DNA of 64,000 bases from an uncultured Rubrobacteraceae bacterium. GTDB taxonomy: Bacteria > Actinomycetota > Rubrobacteria > Rubrobacterales > Rubrobacteraceae. A program made the position numbers and the translations under genes. The notes beneath the pieces are model-generated. The model did no database searches. It saw only the letters and a program-made list of their open reading frames with translations, and was not told the DNA's origin. Position 1 is the first letter of the stretch. Each line of letters opens with the position of its first letter. Shown here one piece after another: positions 52,993 through 61,991 of this stretch. Where the stretch lies: positions 1 to 64,000 of the forward strand of contig CADCVH010000069.1 in the NCBI GenBank assembly GCA_902806085.1. The letters run 5' to 3'.

Positions 52993-54459
52993 CTAGGCCC
53001 CGTTTGCCCGGTCGAAACCCTCCTTGGCGGCCCGCATCGCCTGCTCGGGCCCCTTGTCCCCGGCGAGCATCTTGGAGAGCTCGGTGAAGATCACGGTGTT
53101 GCACTCGTTCCACTTCTCGATCTTGGGCCGCAGGCCGATGTTCTCGGGCTTCCACGCCTCGGAGACGGCGTCGTAGGTGAGCATGTTCGGCAGGTCCGTC
53201 GGGGGCTTGGTCGCGTTCTTGACCTCCGGCTGCTCGTAGACGGACTGCCGGGTCGGCGTGCCGCCGCCGACGTTGCTCTTGAGCCCGGAGAGCTGGGTCT
53301 CGGGCGAGGTCGCCCACACCAGGAAGAGCCACGCCGCGCGCTGCTCGTCCTCGTTGAGCTCCCCGTTTATGCCGAGCCCCGTGCCGCCCCACATGCTGGC
53401 GCTGCGCGTGGGCCCGCCGGGCAGCCGCGTGTACCCGACCTTGCCGCCGAGATTGGAATCTTCGATGCCGGCGGCGAACTCGTGCCAGTTGGGGGCCATC
53501 GCGATGTTCCCCGCCCGGAAGGCCTCGTCGAGCGCCGTCCAGTCCCAGCTCGTGCTGCCGGGGTGCGAGATGCCGACGAGCTTCTGGTAGAAGGTCGCCG
53601 CCTCTACCGCCCCGTCCTGATCGAGCAAGGACGCGCCGGGGTCCTCCGTGCCGATCTTCCCGACCTGCTCCCCGTTCTCGAAGTAGTCGCCGCCATAGGA
53701 CCACATGATGTTCGAGAAGTCGCACATGAGCGAGTCGTACTGCTTGGACTGGTGCCCCGAGCCGTACTCGACCTCGCTCGCGTTCTTGTTGAACCAGTTG
53801 GCGATCTCGTAGTACTGGTCCCACGTGATCTTGTCGGACGGCATCGGGTCGAAGCCGAGGTCCTGGCTCATCTTGTCGCCGTACTTCTCGAAGAGGTCCT
53901 TGCGGTACATCCACACCATAGTCGGGCAGTCGTACGGGAGCGCGTAGAGCGCCTCTTCGTCCTCGAACCGACCCGCCGCCGCCAACTGCGTCGGGATGAA
54001 GTCCCCGAACCCCTTCTTTACCGAGGGCAGGCTATCGTCCCCCTCGAAGTCGTTGAGGTCGGCGAACGCCGCCGAGAAGGGGGCCAGCACCTGGTACGGG
54101 TCGGCGTAAATGACGTGTATGGACGGGTCCCCCGAAGAGACGTCGAGGCTGACCTTCTGCACGAGCGCGCCGAGCTCGAGCTGGTTGATCTTGACGTCTA
54201 TCCCCGTGAGGTCCTTGAACGGCTTCAAGTTGGCCGCTATCGCCGAGGTCGGCGCCGTGTTCTCGGAGATGAAGTTGAGCGTCATCCCGCTGTACTGCTT
54301 CCAACCCTCGCCGCCGCCCTGCGAGCTCTGCTCCCCACAACCCGCGAGCCCGAGAAGCGAAGCCCCCGCGAGCCCCGCACCGGACATCTTCAAAAAGTCC
54401 CGCCTGCTCAAGCCGCCGGGAACCCCCATCGCCCCCGCCGCCGACGCTCTTCTTCTCAT
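52993..54459 (-). CDS. extracellular solute-binding lipoprotein, system 1
   Basis: The 488-residue binding protein has a twin-arginine and lipoprotein signal: GGLSRRDFLKMSGAGLAGAS then LLGLAGC, with the lipid Cys near residue 41. The mature part is of the family 1 sugar-binding type (MTLNFISENTAPTSAIAANL, DVKINQLELGALVQKVSLDV, ALPYDCPTMVWMYRKDLFEK). It would bind a sugar or polyol outside the membrane. ATG 54459 is chosen for the ggaggagg before it; an earlier start would place a tail before the signal. It is first in the operon. Confidence 0.9.
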   Translation of the reverse strand: MRRRASAAGAMGVPGGLSRRDFLKMSGAGLAGASLLGLAGCGEQSSQGGGEGWKQYSGMTLNFISENTAPTSAIAANLKPFKDLTGIDVKINQLELGALVQKVSLDVSSGDPSIHVIYADPYQVLAPFSAAFADLNDFEGDDSLPSVKKGFGDFIPTQLAAAGRFEDEEALYALPYDCPTMVWMYRKDLFEKYGDKMSQDLGFDPMPSDKITWDQYYEIANWFNKNASEVEYGSGHQSKQYDSLMCDFSNIMWSYGGDYFENGEQVGKIGTEDPGASLLDQDGAVEAATFYQKLVGISHPGSTSWDWTALDEAFRAGNIAMAPNWHEFAAGIEDSNLGGKVGYTRLPGGPTRSASMWGGTGLGINGELNEDEQRAAWLFLVWATSPETQLSGLKSNVGGGTPTRQSVYEQPEVKNATKPPTDLPNMLTYDAVSEAWKPENIGLRPKIEKWNECNTVIFTELSKMLAGDKGPEQAMRAAKEGFDRANGA

Positions 54460-54580
54460 AGATGCCTCCTCCTTCTGGCCCCTGGCTAAGATCGGCGCGA
54501 CCGGCCGAGGGCCGCCGCACGTCTCGCTCCCAGAACCGCTCATCCCGATCCCGTTCCTGACACCCTTATCCCACGGGCGC

Positions 54581-54609
54581 ACCTTAGCCTTGCCCCGGAT
54601 CGCTGTCAA
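54581..54609 (-). promoter_or_regulatory. sigma-70-type promoter for ABC system 1
   Basis: On the minus strand TTGACA (54609-54604), 17 bases, then TAAGGT (54586-54581) lie about 120 bases before the binding-protein start. The bases just upstream of the -35 contain three GAACG-like repeats on the plus strand (54613-54626) that could bind a regulator. Confidence 0.65.
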
Positions 54610-54694
54610 GTGTGAACGAACGGAACGTATGTGCCGGCGTCCGGCGGCAGAGCGGCGCCGGGGGGCGGATTGAGCGGTGGCGCGTTACGCGATG

Positions 54695-54710
54695 CTACAC
54701 TGGTGCACAA
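54695..54710 (+). promoter_or_regulatory. operator-like site before the SorC regulator
   Basis: ctacactggtgcacaa matches the reverse complement of the perfect inverted repeat at 61783-61798 at 11 of 16 positions. It is placed about 58 bp before the regulator gene, where autoregulation would act. It is a suggestion only. Confidence 0.35.
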
Positions 54711-54767
54711 AAAACCGGGGGCCGGGCTCCGACGGCCGGGCGCCCGGTATCCGGGGAGGAAGAGGAT

Positions 54768-55793
54768 TTGCAGCAGCGTCGCCAGGCTACCCTGACGGAA
54801 GACGATTTGCTGGCGTTGGCCGAGGTAGCGCAGCTCTACTACGCGGAGGATTTTACGCAGGCGCAGATCGCCCGTCGCGTCGGGGGGTCGCGGTCCAACG
54901 TCTCGCGGATGCTGAAGGAGGCCCGGGCCCGGGGGCTAGTGGAGATAAGGATCCGTTCGCCGCTGGGTACGGTCCCCGAGCTCCAGGAGGCCTTGAGGGA
55001 GCGGATGGGGCTTGGGGAGTGCCTGGTCCTCGCCATCTCCGATCGGGGGCCGCAGGCCTCGGAGCCGGACGGCGTGGCCCGCAAGATCGGCGCGTTGGCC
55101 GCGCGTTACATGCAGGAGAACGTCGCCGACGGCAGCGTGGTCGGGGTGGGTTGGAGCAGCACCGTCTACCACCACGTCGTAAGCAGCGGGTACCTGCGGG
55201 AGAAGCGCGGCGTCGCCGTGGCCCAGCTGATGGGCAGCGTGGGCGATTCCATCCCCGAGCTCAACGGGATGCACATAACCGCGCGCCTGGCCGCCGCGTT
55301 GGGCGCCAACGCGCACTACCTGCACGCGCCGATGCTCGTTTCGGACGCCTCGGTGCGGGACGCGTTGATGCGAGATCAGGGCGTCAGGAGGACCCTCGGG
55401 GTGGCGCGCCGCGCCGACGTCACGGTGGTCGGCGTGGGGGCCGTGGACCGCGAATCCGGGCAGTACCGCACGGGCTACCTCAACGACGCGGACCTCGAGT
55501 ACATCAGGGGGCGGGGTGCCGTCGGCGAGGTCTGCGGCTCCTACTTCTTGTGTGACGGCTCCCCCTGCCAGGTCGAGATGAACCAGCGCACCGTGGCCCT
55601 CGACTTCGAGAGCCTGGCCGGGGTGCCGACCAGGATCGGCGTGAGCTGGGGCGTCAAGAAGGCCTTGGCGAACGTCAGCGTGGTCCGGTCCGGCGCGGTC
55701 AACGTCATGATCACGGACGAGGACACGGCCAGGGAGATGCTGCGCCTGGTGGACGACGAGGCGGCGGGGCCCGCAGCGGACCGCCCGGCGTAG
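54768..55793 (+). CDS. SorC/DeoR-type sugar-responsive regulator
   Basis: The 341-residue regulator has an N-terminal helix-turn-helix, DFTQAQIARRVGGSRSNVSR then MLKEARARGLVEIRI (about 30-65). The SorC-type sugar-phosphate-binding domain follows: DGSVVGVGWSSTVYHHVVSS, VAVAQLMGSVGDSIPELNGM, YLHAPMLVSDASVRDALMRD, VTVVGVGAV, and GVSWGVKKALANVSVVRSGA near the C-terminus. It would respond to a phosphorylated sugar made by the kinase next to it. TTG 54768 follows ggggagga. It is divergent from ABC system 1. Confidence 0.87.
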   Translation: MQQRRQATLTEDDLLALAEVAQLYYAEDFTQAQIARRVGGSRSNVSRMLKEARARGLVEIRIRSPLGTVPELQEALRERMGLGECLVLAISDRGPQASEPDGVARKIGALAARYMQENVADGSVVGVGWSSTVYHHVVSSGYLREKRGVAVAQLMGSVGDSIPELNGMHITARLAAALGANAHYLHAPMLVSDASVRDALMRDQGVRRTLGVARRADVTVVGVGAVDRESGQYRTGYLNDADLEYIRGRGAVGEVCGSYFLCDGSPCQVEMNQRTVALDFESLAGVPTRIGVSWGVKKALANVSVVRSGAVNVMITDEDTAREMLRLVDDEAAGPAADRPA

Positions 55794-55847
55794 GACCGCA
55801 TCCGGCCGTGGCATGGGCGCCGTGAACACCGGGATACCGCCTAGCCG

Positions 55848-57353
55848 ATGACGCCCTGCCTTCTTGGTATAGACGTGGGCCTGTCGGTCACCAAGGCCGT
55901 GGTGTGCGATCTGGAGGGGCGGGAGCTTGGGGTAGGCGAGGGCCGAAGCCCCTACGACACCCCGCGTCCCCGGTGGGTCGAGCGCGACATGCTCGGGATC
56001 TGGGAAGACTGCGTGAGCGCCATAAGGGGGGCACTGGAGGCCTCCGGCGTCTCGGGCGCGGACGTTTTGGCGGTCGGGGTGGCGGGCCACGGCGACGGGC
56101 TTTATCTCGTGGACGGGAACGGGGACCCCGTCCGCCCGGCGATACTCTCCCTCGACAGCAGGGCGCACGAGGTCGTGGAGCGTTGGAGGGGGTCCGGCCT
56201 CCTCGGGGAGGCCCTGGCGCTCACCGGCCAGCACCCCTTCGCCGCGTCGCCGGCGGCCCTGATCTCCTGGATGCAAGAGCACGAGCCGGAGAACCTGGGG
56301 CGCTCCCGCTGGGCGCTCTTTTGCAAAGACTGGATCAAACTGAAGCTCACCGGGGAGGTCTCGACGGACCCCACGGAGGCGAGCGCCTCCTTTACCGACG
56401 TGAACACGCAAGACTACTCAGACGCCGCGTTCCGGCTCTACGGCCTGGGCGGCTTTTGGGAGAAGACGCCCCCCATCGTCGGTTGCGCAGAGGTGGCCGG
56501 GGAGGTCACGCGTCGGGCCGCCGGGGCCACCGGACTCGTCCCCGGAACGCCCGTCGTCTCCGGCGCGCACGACGTGGACGGCAGCGCTCTTGGCGTGGGT
56601 AGCCTGCGCCCGGGCCAGTTGTGCGTCGTGTCGGGCACGTGGAGCATCAACGAGGTGGTCGCCGCCGCGCCGGCCGTGGACCCGCGCTGGCAGTGCCGCA
56701 ACTTTGTCGAGCCGGGCCTGTGGATGCACATGGCGACCTCCCCGGCTTCGGCCACCAACCTCGACTGGTTTGTCCGGCGGTTGTGCGTTCCCGAGGCGGA
56801 CGAGGCCGACCGTCTGGGGAGATCCCCCTTCGAGTTCGCCGGCGCGGAGGTCGAGACGGTGCTCGAAGAGAAGGCCGGGGTCATCTACCATCCCTTTCTC
56901 TACGGCCAGCCGCAGAGGAGCGACGCGTCCGCCGGTTTCTTCGGGTTGCGCGGCTGGCACACGCGCGCGCACCTGCTGAGGGCCCTGTTCGAGGGGGTCG
57001 TCTTCAACCACAGGGCGCACGTGGACGCGCTCCGCTCCACCTTTCCCGTCTCCGAGGTCCGGCTTACCGGCGGCGGGATAAAGAGCGATCTCTGGTTGCA
57101 GATGTTCGCGGACGCGCTCGGCATGCCGGTAAACCTGGCGAACACCCAGGAGTCCGGGGCCAGGGGGGTCGCCCTCTGCGCCGGGGTCGGGGTCGGGGCC
57201 TACGGTTCCGTGGGCGAGGCGGTAGAGAGGGCCGTCCGTATCGTCCGGTCCTACGAGCCCGACCCCGTCCGGCACGACAGCCTCTCCGAGACCTACCGCA
57301 CCTATACCGCCCTGATCGAAGCCCTCGCCCCGCTGTGGCCGAGCCTCGAGTAA
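55848..57353 (+). CDS. FGGY-family carbohydrate kinase
   Basis: The 501-residue kinase has two actin-like domains. LLGIDVGLSVTKAVVCDLEG is the phosphate loop, and GVAGHGDGLYLVDGNGDPVR and ILSLDSRAHEVVERW give the substrate loop. VVSGAHDVDGSALGVGSLRP carries the catalytic Asp, and VSGTWSINEVV and LTGGGIKSDLWLQMFADALG complete the ATP site. The substrate is not certain; the pattern is nearest to erythritol and xylulose kinases. It follows the SorC regulator by 54 bp and would phosphorylate the keto sugar formed by the adjacent dehydrogenases. Confidence 0.87.
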   Translation: MTPCLLGIDVGLSVTKAVVCDLEGRELGVGEGRSPYDTPRPRWVERDMLGIWEDCVSAIRGALEASGVSGADVLAVGVAGHGDGLYLVDGNGDPVRPAILSLDSRAHEVVERWRGSGLLGEALALTGQHPFAASPAALISWMQEHEPENLGRSRWALFCKDWIKLKLTGEVSTDPTEASASFTDVNTQDYSDAAFRLYGLGGFWEKTPPIVGCAEVAGEVTRRAAGATGLVPGTPVVSGAHDVDGSALGVGSLRPGQLCVVSGTWSINEVVAAAPAVDPRWQCRNFVEPGLWMHMATSPASATNLDWFVRRLCVPEADEADRLGRSPFEFAGAEVETVLEEKAGVIYHPFLYGQPQRSDASAGFFGLRGWHTRAHLLRALFEGVVFNHRAHVDALRSTFPVSEVRLTGGGIKSDLWLQMFADALGMPVNLANTQESGARGVALCAGVGVGAYGSVGEAVERAVRIVRSYEPDPVRHDSLSETYRTYTALIEALAPLWPSLE

Positions 57354-57411
57354 CGGCAGGGCCCGTGGAAAGGACCTCCCCTATCGAAACAGCGATCCGT
57401 GCGCCGGGGGC

Positions 57412-58416
57412 TTACCCGTTTGGCAGAACCTGGGTTTTCAGGCCCTCGCCGCGGCGGACCATGTCGAGGGCGGCGGGGTACTCGTCCAGGGGCATCGTCT
57501 CGGTCAGGAGGGCGTCGGCGTCGAAGGCGCCGCTGGCTATGAGGTCCACGGCGGGGGCGTAGCTGTGCAGGATGGCCATGGAGCCCACGACCGTGATCTC
57601 GTCGTTGTAGATCCTGAACGGCGAGAGCGAGACGCGGGCCTCGGCGGGCGCGACGCCGAAGACGAGCAGCTTGCCGCCGCGCTTGACCATGTCGAAGGCG
57701 GTCTCGATGACCCGCGGCACGCCGGTGGCGTCTATCACGCAATCGAAGCCGAGGTCCTCCTCCTCGCGCAGCCCGGTCATGTCCGTCGTCGTGGAGGTGG
57801 CGCCCAGACGTTTCGCGCGGGCCAGGCGCTCCTCGCTCAGGTCGGCGACGGCGACCTTGGAGGCGTTCCCGCGCAGCGCGAGCTGGAGCAGCATCAGGCC
57901 CATCGTGCCGGCGCCCACGATCAGGAAGCTGTCGCCCATCCTGGGGGAGAGCACGTGCATCCCGTGCACGGCGCACGAGAGCGGCTCGATGAGCGCCGCT
58001 TGCCGGTGGGAGACGGTCTCCGGCACCGTGTAGGCGTTTGCCGCGGGCACGGCGACGTACTCGGCGAAGCCCCCCGAGACCGTGTCCCCGATGGCGTTCC
58101 AGTTCTCGCAGAGGTTTCCCTTGCCCACGCGGCAGAACCGGCAGTGCCCGCAGTAGAGCGATGGGTCGACCGCCACCCGTTGCCCCTCCGCCAATCCCGA
58201 GACGTCCGGGCCGAGCGCGACGACCTCGCCGGCGAGCTCGTGGCCAGGGACGATCGGGTAGGGTGTCGGCGGGAACTCGCCGTCCGCGATGTGCAGGTCC
58301 GTGCCGCAGATGCCGCAGGCCCCGACCCGCACCACGATCTCGCCGCGTCCCGGCGTGGGGTCGTCGACGGTGCCGACCCGGACGTCGCCGGGCTTCTCTA
58401 TTATCGCCGCTTTCAT
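57412..58416 (-). CDS. zinc-dependent alcohol/polyol dehydrogenase 2
   Basis: The 334-residue MDR enzyme has the catalytic zinc residues in GACGICGTDLHIADG and PGHELAGEVV. The structural zinc lobe is complete: CGHCRFCRVGKGNLC. The Rossmann turn is FLIVGAGTMGLMLLQLA, and IEPLSCAVHGMH is typical. It probably oxidises the polyol imported by ABC system 2 to a ketose. ATG 58416 starts the domain. It lies 13 bp after the permease gene, convergent with the kinase. Confidence 0.88.
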   Translation of the reverse strand: MKAAIIEKPGDVRVGTVDDPTPGRGEIVVRVGACGICGTDLHIADGEFPPTPYPIVPGHELAGEVVALGPDVSGLAEGQRVAVDPSLYCGHCRFCRVGKGNLCENWNAIGDTVSGGFAEYVAVPAANAYTVPETVSHRQAALIEPLSCAVHGMHVLSPRMGDSFLIVGAGTMGLMLLQLALRGNASKVAVADLSEERLARAKRLGATSTTTDMTGLREEEDLGFDCVIDATGVPRVIETAFDMVKRGGKLLVFGVAPAEARVSLSPFRIYNDEITVVGSMAILHSYAPAVDLIASGAFDADALLTETMPLDEYPAALDMVRRGEGLKTQVLPNG

Positions 58417-58429
58417 GGGTTCTCCTTCT

Positions 58430-59278
58430 CTACTTGACCGCGCCGGTGGTCAGGCCGCGCACCAGTTGCTTCTGGGTGAGCCAGCCGACGATGACCGGCA
58501 CCAGGATCGCGAGGGTCGTGAACGCCGAGAGCTGCGCCCAGAACTGGCCGCGCGAGGTCTGCTGGGCGGCCACGGCCACCGAGAGCGGCTGCCACTCTAT
58601 CGCCGTGAACGAGACGCTAAAGAGGAACTCGTTCCAGGAGAAGATCACGCACAGCATAGCGGTCGAGGCTATGCCGGCCCGTGTGAGCGGTATGACTATG
58701 CGCCAGAGCATCTGGAAGAGGTTCACCCCGTCCACCTGCGCCGCCTCCATGATGCCCCTTGGCAGGTCCTTCATGAACTGGTACATCATCCACACCACTA
58801 TCGGCGTGTTCATGCCCGTGAAGACGATGATGAGCGCCCAGGGCGTGTCGAGCAGGCGCAGGGAACGGAAGATCACGAACAACGGCGTCAGGACCGCGGC
58901 CAGCGGCAGCGCCTTGGTGGTGATGAACCAGAACACGATGCTCTCGTTGCGCGGGCTGTAAAAGTAGCTCAGGGCGAAGGCCGCCGGGACGCCGAGCAGC
59001 AGGCATATAAGCGTCGAGGTGCCGACGATGAACAGCGAGTTGAAGAACGGCCCCCAGAAGCTCTGCAACGCGGAGGCGTACTGCTCCAGGGTCGGGGTGA
59101 AGAAGATCTGGGGCGGCAGCGTGTAGGCGGCCGAGTCCGTCTTGAAGCCGGTGAGGATCAGCCAGAAGATAGGCCCGAAGATCACGACCACGGCCAGGTA
59201 CAGCACCGCGTTCTGCAGGTAATGCACCCACGGGGTCGGTCGGCTACCCCTCTTCGACGAGGCCGGTACGCTGCTCAC
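58430..59278 (-). CDS. carbohydrate ABC importer permease (MalG type), system 2
   Basis: The 282-residue protein has six spans (WVHYLQNAVLYLAVVVIFGP then IFWLILTGFKTDSAAY). The EAA loop is MEAAQVDGVNLFQMLWRIVI, and the C-terminus reads LTQKQLVRGLTTGAVK. It is only distantly similar to the system 1 subunit, so the two systems are not recent copies. The GTG start lies one base after the partner's stop. No ATPase gene is nearby. Confidence 0.9.
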   Translation of the reverse strand: MSSVPASSKRGSRPTPWVHYLQNAVLYLAVVVIFGPIFWLILTGFKTDSAAYTLPPQIFFTPTLEQYASALQSFWGPFFNSLFIVGTSTLICLLLGVPAAFALSYFYSPRNESIVFWFITTKALPLAAVLTPLFVIFRSLRLLDTPWALIIVFTGMNTPIVVWMMYQFMKDLPRGIMEAAQVDGVNLFQMLWRIVIPLTRAGIASTAMLCVIFSWNEFLFSVSFTAIEWQPLSVAVAAQQTSRGQFWAQLSAFTTLAILVPVIVGWLTQKQLVRGLTTGAVK

Positions 59279-59279
59279 G

Positions 59280-60227
59280 CTACGCTTCCTCCTTCACTAC
59301 GGCGTTCATCGTCCTCAGCAGCCCCGTCAGTATGACGAGGGTCAGGACCAGCGTGACTACCCCTATCGCGGAGGCCGCGCCCACCTGCCAGCCGACGAGG
59401 CCGGTCTGGAACGTCAGGTACTGCAGGTTCATCGAGCTGGTCCCCGGACCGCCCGCCGTGCCCACGTAGATCTCGCCGAACACCTGCAAGATAAAGATGC
59501 TTCCTAGCAGGATGACCATCCGGTAGTAGGGGAGCAGGTGCGGCAGCTCCACGTACCGGAAGACGTCAAACCGGTTGCACCCGTCGAGCTGGGCCGCCTC
59601 CTTCTCCTCCTCCGCGATGGCGGAGAGCCCGGCGAGCAGCACCAGCATGAACAGCGGCTCCCACTGCCAGGCGACCATGGTGGCGACCATGATCAGGGGT
59701 ATCTGGGCCATCGGGTTGAAGCCCTCGATCCCGAACAGGCCCACGAACCAGGTGACCAGCCCGAAGTTGGGGCTGAACAGCTCGTTTTTCCAGATAAGGC
59801 CCGTCACGGTCGGCATGATGAAGAACGGCGTGACCAGCAGTGTCTGGACGAGGCCCTTGGCGAAGAATTTCCGGTTCAGGAGCAGCGCCAGCCCGAGGCC
59901 GACGAGGCAGCAGATCACGAGCGCCATCGCCGCGAGGGCTATCGTCTGCAGCATGATGGTCCCGAACTCGGCGGTGAAGATCTCCCGTCCGTAGTTGCTC
60001 AAGCCCACGAACGTCCGCCCGAGGTCGGGCCGGATGATGTTCCACGACTGCAGGCTCAAGTATATGGTAAGCAGAAACGGTATCTGCGTGATAAGGATGA
60101 CCACGATCAGGGCGGGGTAGAGCAGGGAACGCCGCTGCGCCTCAGGCGAGGCGGGCGCCTTGCGCGTCCCCGCCCCTGTGCCTGAGGCGGCCCTCTTCGT
60201 ACCCGACATGTTCTCGCTGACTGCCAC
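59280..60227 (-). CDS. carbohydrate ABC importer permease (MalF type), system 2
   Basis: The 315-residue protein has a polar N-terminal 35 residues, then six spans beginning SLLYPALIVVILITQIPFLL. FVGLSNYGREIFTAEFGTIM is characteristic, and the EAA loop is KEAAQLDGCNRFDVFRYVEL. The C-terminal region GLVGWQVGAASAIGVVTLVL is as in mannitol/sorbitol-type subunits. GTG 60227 is used, 39 bp after the binding-protein stop. Confidence 0.9.
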   Translation of the reverse strand: MAVSENMSGTKRAASGTGAGTRKAPASPEAQRRSLLYPALIVVILITQIPFLLTIYLSLQSWNIIRPDLGRTFVGLSNYGREIFTAEFGTIMLQTIALAAMALVICCLVGLGLALLLNRKFFAKGLVQTLLVTPFFIMPTVTGLIWKNELFSPNFGLVTWFVGLFGIEGFNPMAQIPLIMVATMVAWQWEPLFMLVLLAGLSAIAEEEKEAAQLDGCNRFDVFRYVELPHLLPYYRMVILLGSIFILQVFGEIYVGTAGGPGTSSMNLQYLTFQTGLVGWQVGAASAIGVVTLVLTLVILTGLLRTMNAVVKEEA

Positions 60228-60266
60228 CTGGATGAACCTCCCTACCCTCGTCGCGTTCGCCGGCCG

Positions 60267-61664
60267 TTAACCCTTCAGGTACTGCCCCTGGCGGGCCACG
60301 TCCAGCGCCTGCTGTTGCGCCTGCTGGGTCATCTCGTCCACGCTCATGTCGCCGGCGAGCACGCTCGCCAGGCTCCTGCCGACCTCGTCGCCGAGCTGCT
60401 GAAACTCCGGTATGCCCACGTACTGGATACCGGTGTACGGCACGGGGTCCACCGTCGGCTGCTCGGGACGGGCCGTCTCGATGGACTCGATCTCGATGTC
60501 CGACCACGGGTTGTCCCGGTACTTCGTGTCCTCGTAGGTGGACCGGCGCGTGCCGGGCGGCACCCTTACCCAGCCGAACTCCTCGCCCACTAGGTTGATG
60601 TACTCCTTGCTCGTCGCCCACTTGAGGAACTCGAAGGCCGCCTCCTGGTTGCGGCTGGCCGACTCGATCCCAAGCGCCCACGACCAGAGCCAGTGCGCGC
60701 CGCGCTCGGTCGTCCCCGTCGGCCCGTAGGCGAAGGCGACGTCTTTGGCTATCTCGGAGGTCTCCGGGTCGCTCAGGTAGCCGGCCGTCGAGGTCGCGTC
60801 GTACCACATGGCGCCGTCGCCGGAGGCGAACAGGTTCTGGCACTCGGGGAAGTTGTCCGAGGTCGCGCCGGGCTGGCCGTATTTCGTCACCAGCTCCGAG
60901 TAGACCCTGACGGCCTCTTTGACCTCCGGGGTCTCAAGCTGCGGCTCCCAGTCCTCGTTGAACCAGCGCCCGCCGAAGGTGTTGATGAACGTCCCGAAGG
61001 GCGCCATGTTGGCACCCCAGCCGGGCAGGCCCCGCAGGACCATCCCGTTCACGCCCGCGTCGGGGTCGTGCACCTTCCCCGCGAAGCCGGAGATCTCCTC
61101 CCACGTCGGGCGGTCGGGCATCTGGAGGTTGGCCTTCTCGAAGAGGTCCTTGCGGTAGAAGAGCATCGAGCTCTCGGCGTAGAACGGGAGCGCGAAGAGC
61201 TGGCCGTTGTTGGAGAGGACGGTGCGGATGGGCGCGAGCAGGTCCTCTAGGTCGTACTCCTCGCGCTCCGCCCGGCCCATCTTCTCGAAGAACGGGTCGA
61301 GCGGGACCGTCCACTGGTAGCGGCCCCAGAACGGCGTGTCGTAGCTGCCGATGGTGACGATGTCGAAGTTGCCGGCGTTCATCGCCACGTCCTGCGTTAC
61401 CCTCTGGCGAAGGTCGTTCTCGGGCAAAAACAGGAACCTGACCTCGATGCCCGTCTTGCCGGTGAAGTCCCCGACGAGGCTCTCCATGTCCTCCATCTGC
61501 GAGTTGCTGACCGTCGCCACCGTCAACGTCGTCCCCGCGAATTTCCCCCCTGAGGCCGGCCCGGACCCGCCGCAGGCTGCCGTCCCGAGCAGCGCGGCGC
61601 CCGCAACCCCGGCCCCGCCCATCCTCAAAAAGTCTTTCCTTGACAGCAGATTCGAGTAGCCCAT
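60267..61664 (-). CDS. extracellular solute-binding lipoprotein, system 2
   Basis: The 465-residue protein has a twin-arginine-like signal with Lys in the second position (LLSRKDFLRMGGAGVAGAAL) and lipobox LGTAAC. The mature part is of the family 1 type (TTLTVATVSNSQMEDMESLV, FDIVTIGSYDTPFWGRYQWT, LPFYAESSMLFYRKDLFEKA). The sequence FDIVTIGSYDTPFW resembles the polyol (mannitol/sorbitol) binding proteins. ATG 61664 is preferred to ATG 61682 because aggggtggg precedes it. It heads the operon ABC system 2 plus dehydrogenase 2. Confidence 0.9.
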   Translation of the reverse strand: MGYSNLLSRKDFLRMGGAGVAGAALLGTAACGGSGPASGGKFAGTTLTVATVSNSQMEDMESLVGDFTGKTGIEVRFLFLPENDLRQRVTQDVAMNAGNFDIVTIGSYDTPFWGRYQWTVPLDPFFEKMGRAEREEYDLEDLLAPIRTVLSNNGQLFALPFYAESSMLFYRKDLFEKANLQMPDRPTWEEISGFAGKVHDPDAGVNGMVLRGLPGWGANMAPFGTFINTFGGRWFNEDWEPQLETPEVKEAVRVYSELVTKYGQPGATSDNFPECQNLFASGDGAMWYDATSTAGYLSDPETSEIAKDVAFAYGPTGTTERGAHWLWSWALGIESASRNQEAAFEFLKWATSKEYINLVGEEFGWVRVPPGTRRSTYEDTKYRDNPWSDIEIESIETARPEQPTVDPVPYTGIQYVGIPEFQQLGDEVGRSLASVLAGDMSVDEMTQQAQQQALDVARQGQYLKG

Positions 61665-61743
61665 CGCCAACCCACCCCTCATCGCCCCGCCACGGCCTTC
61701 TTGGCCCGATCCGAGCACCAATAGCTTCTTCCCCTAGGACCGC

Positions 61744-61772
61744 ATGCTACGTCCGCGAACGTATTGTGTCAA
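61744..61772 (-). promoter_or_regulatory. sigma-70-type promoter for ABC system 2
   Basis: On the minus strand TTGACA (61772-61767), 17 bases, then TAGCAT (61749-61744) lie about 80 bases before the binding-protein start. The operator-like repeat sits just upstream of the -35. Confidence 0.7.
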
Positions 61773-61782
61773 TGAGCCTTTG

Positions 61783-61798
61783 TTGCACACCTGTGCAA
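61783..61798. promoter_or_regulatory. perfect inverted repeat operator
   Basis: TTGCACA-CC-TGTGCAA is a perfect 7-bp inverted repeat with a two-base centre, 10 bp upstream of the -35 of the ABC system 2 promoter. That position suits an activator. A degenerate match precedes the SorC regulator gene. From 61799 to 61991, before dhaL, I see no other element. Confidence 0.65.
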
Positions 61799-61991
61799 GA
61801 CCCCTCCAGCGGGGGCCCGCGACGATTCGCGCGTTGCCCCGGAGATGGACGGGCGCCCACCCGCGTCTCCGCGGGATACAAGAAAACACCGGGGGGAGGT
61901 TCGACCCCCCGGACGCCGTGCCGGCGTGGCCCCGACGGCCGGGCGGTTGTACCCTTAGCAGAATCTTCAATCGGGCTAGAGAGGACGGGTT

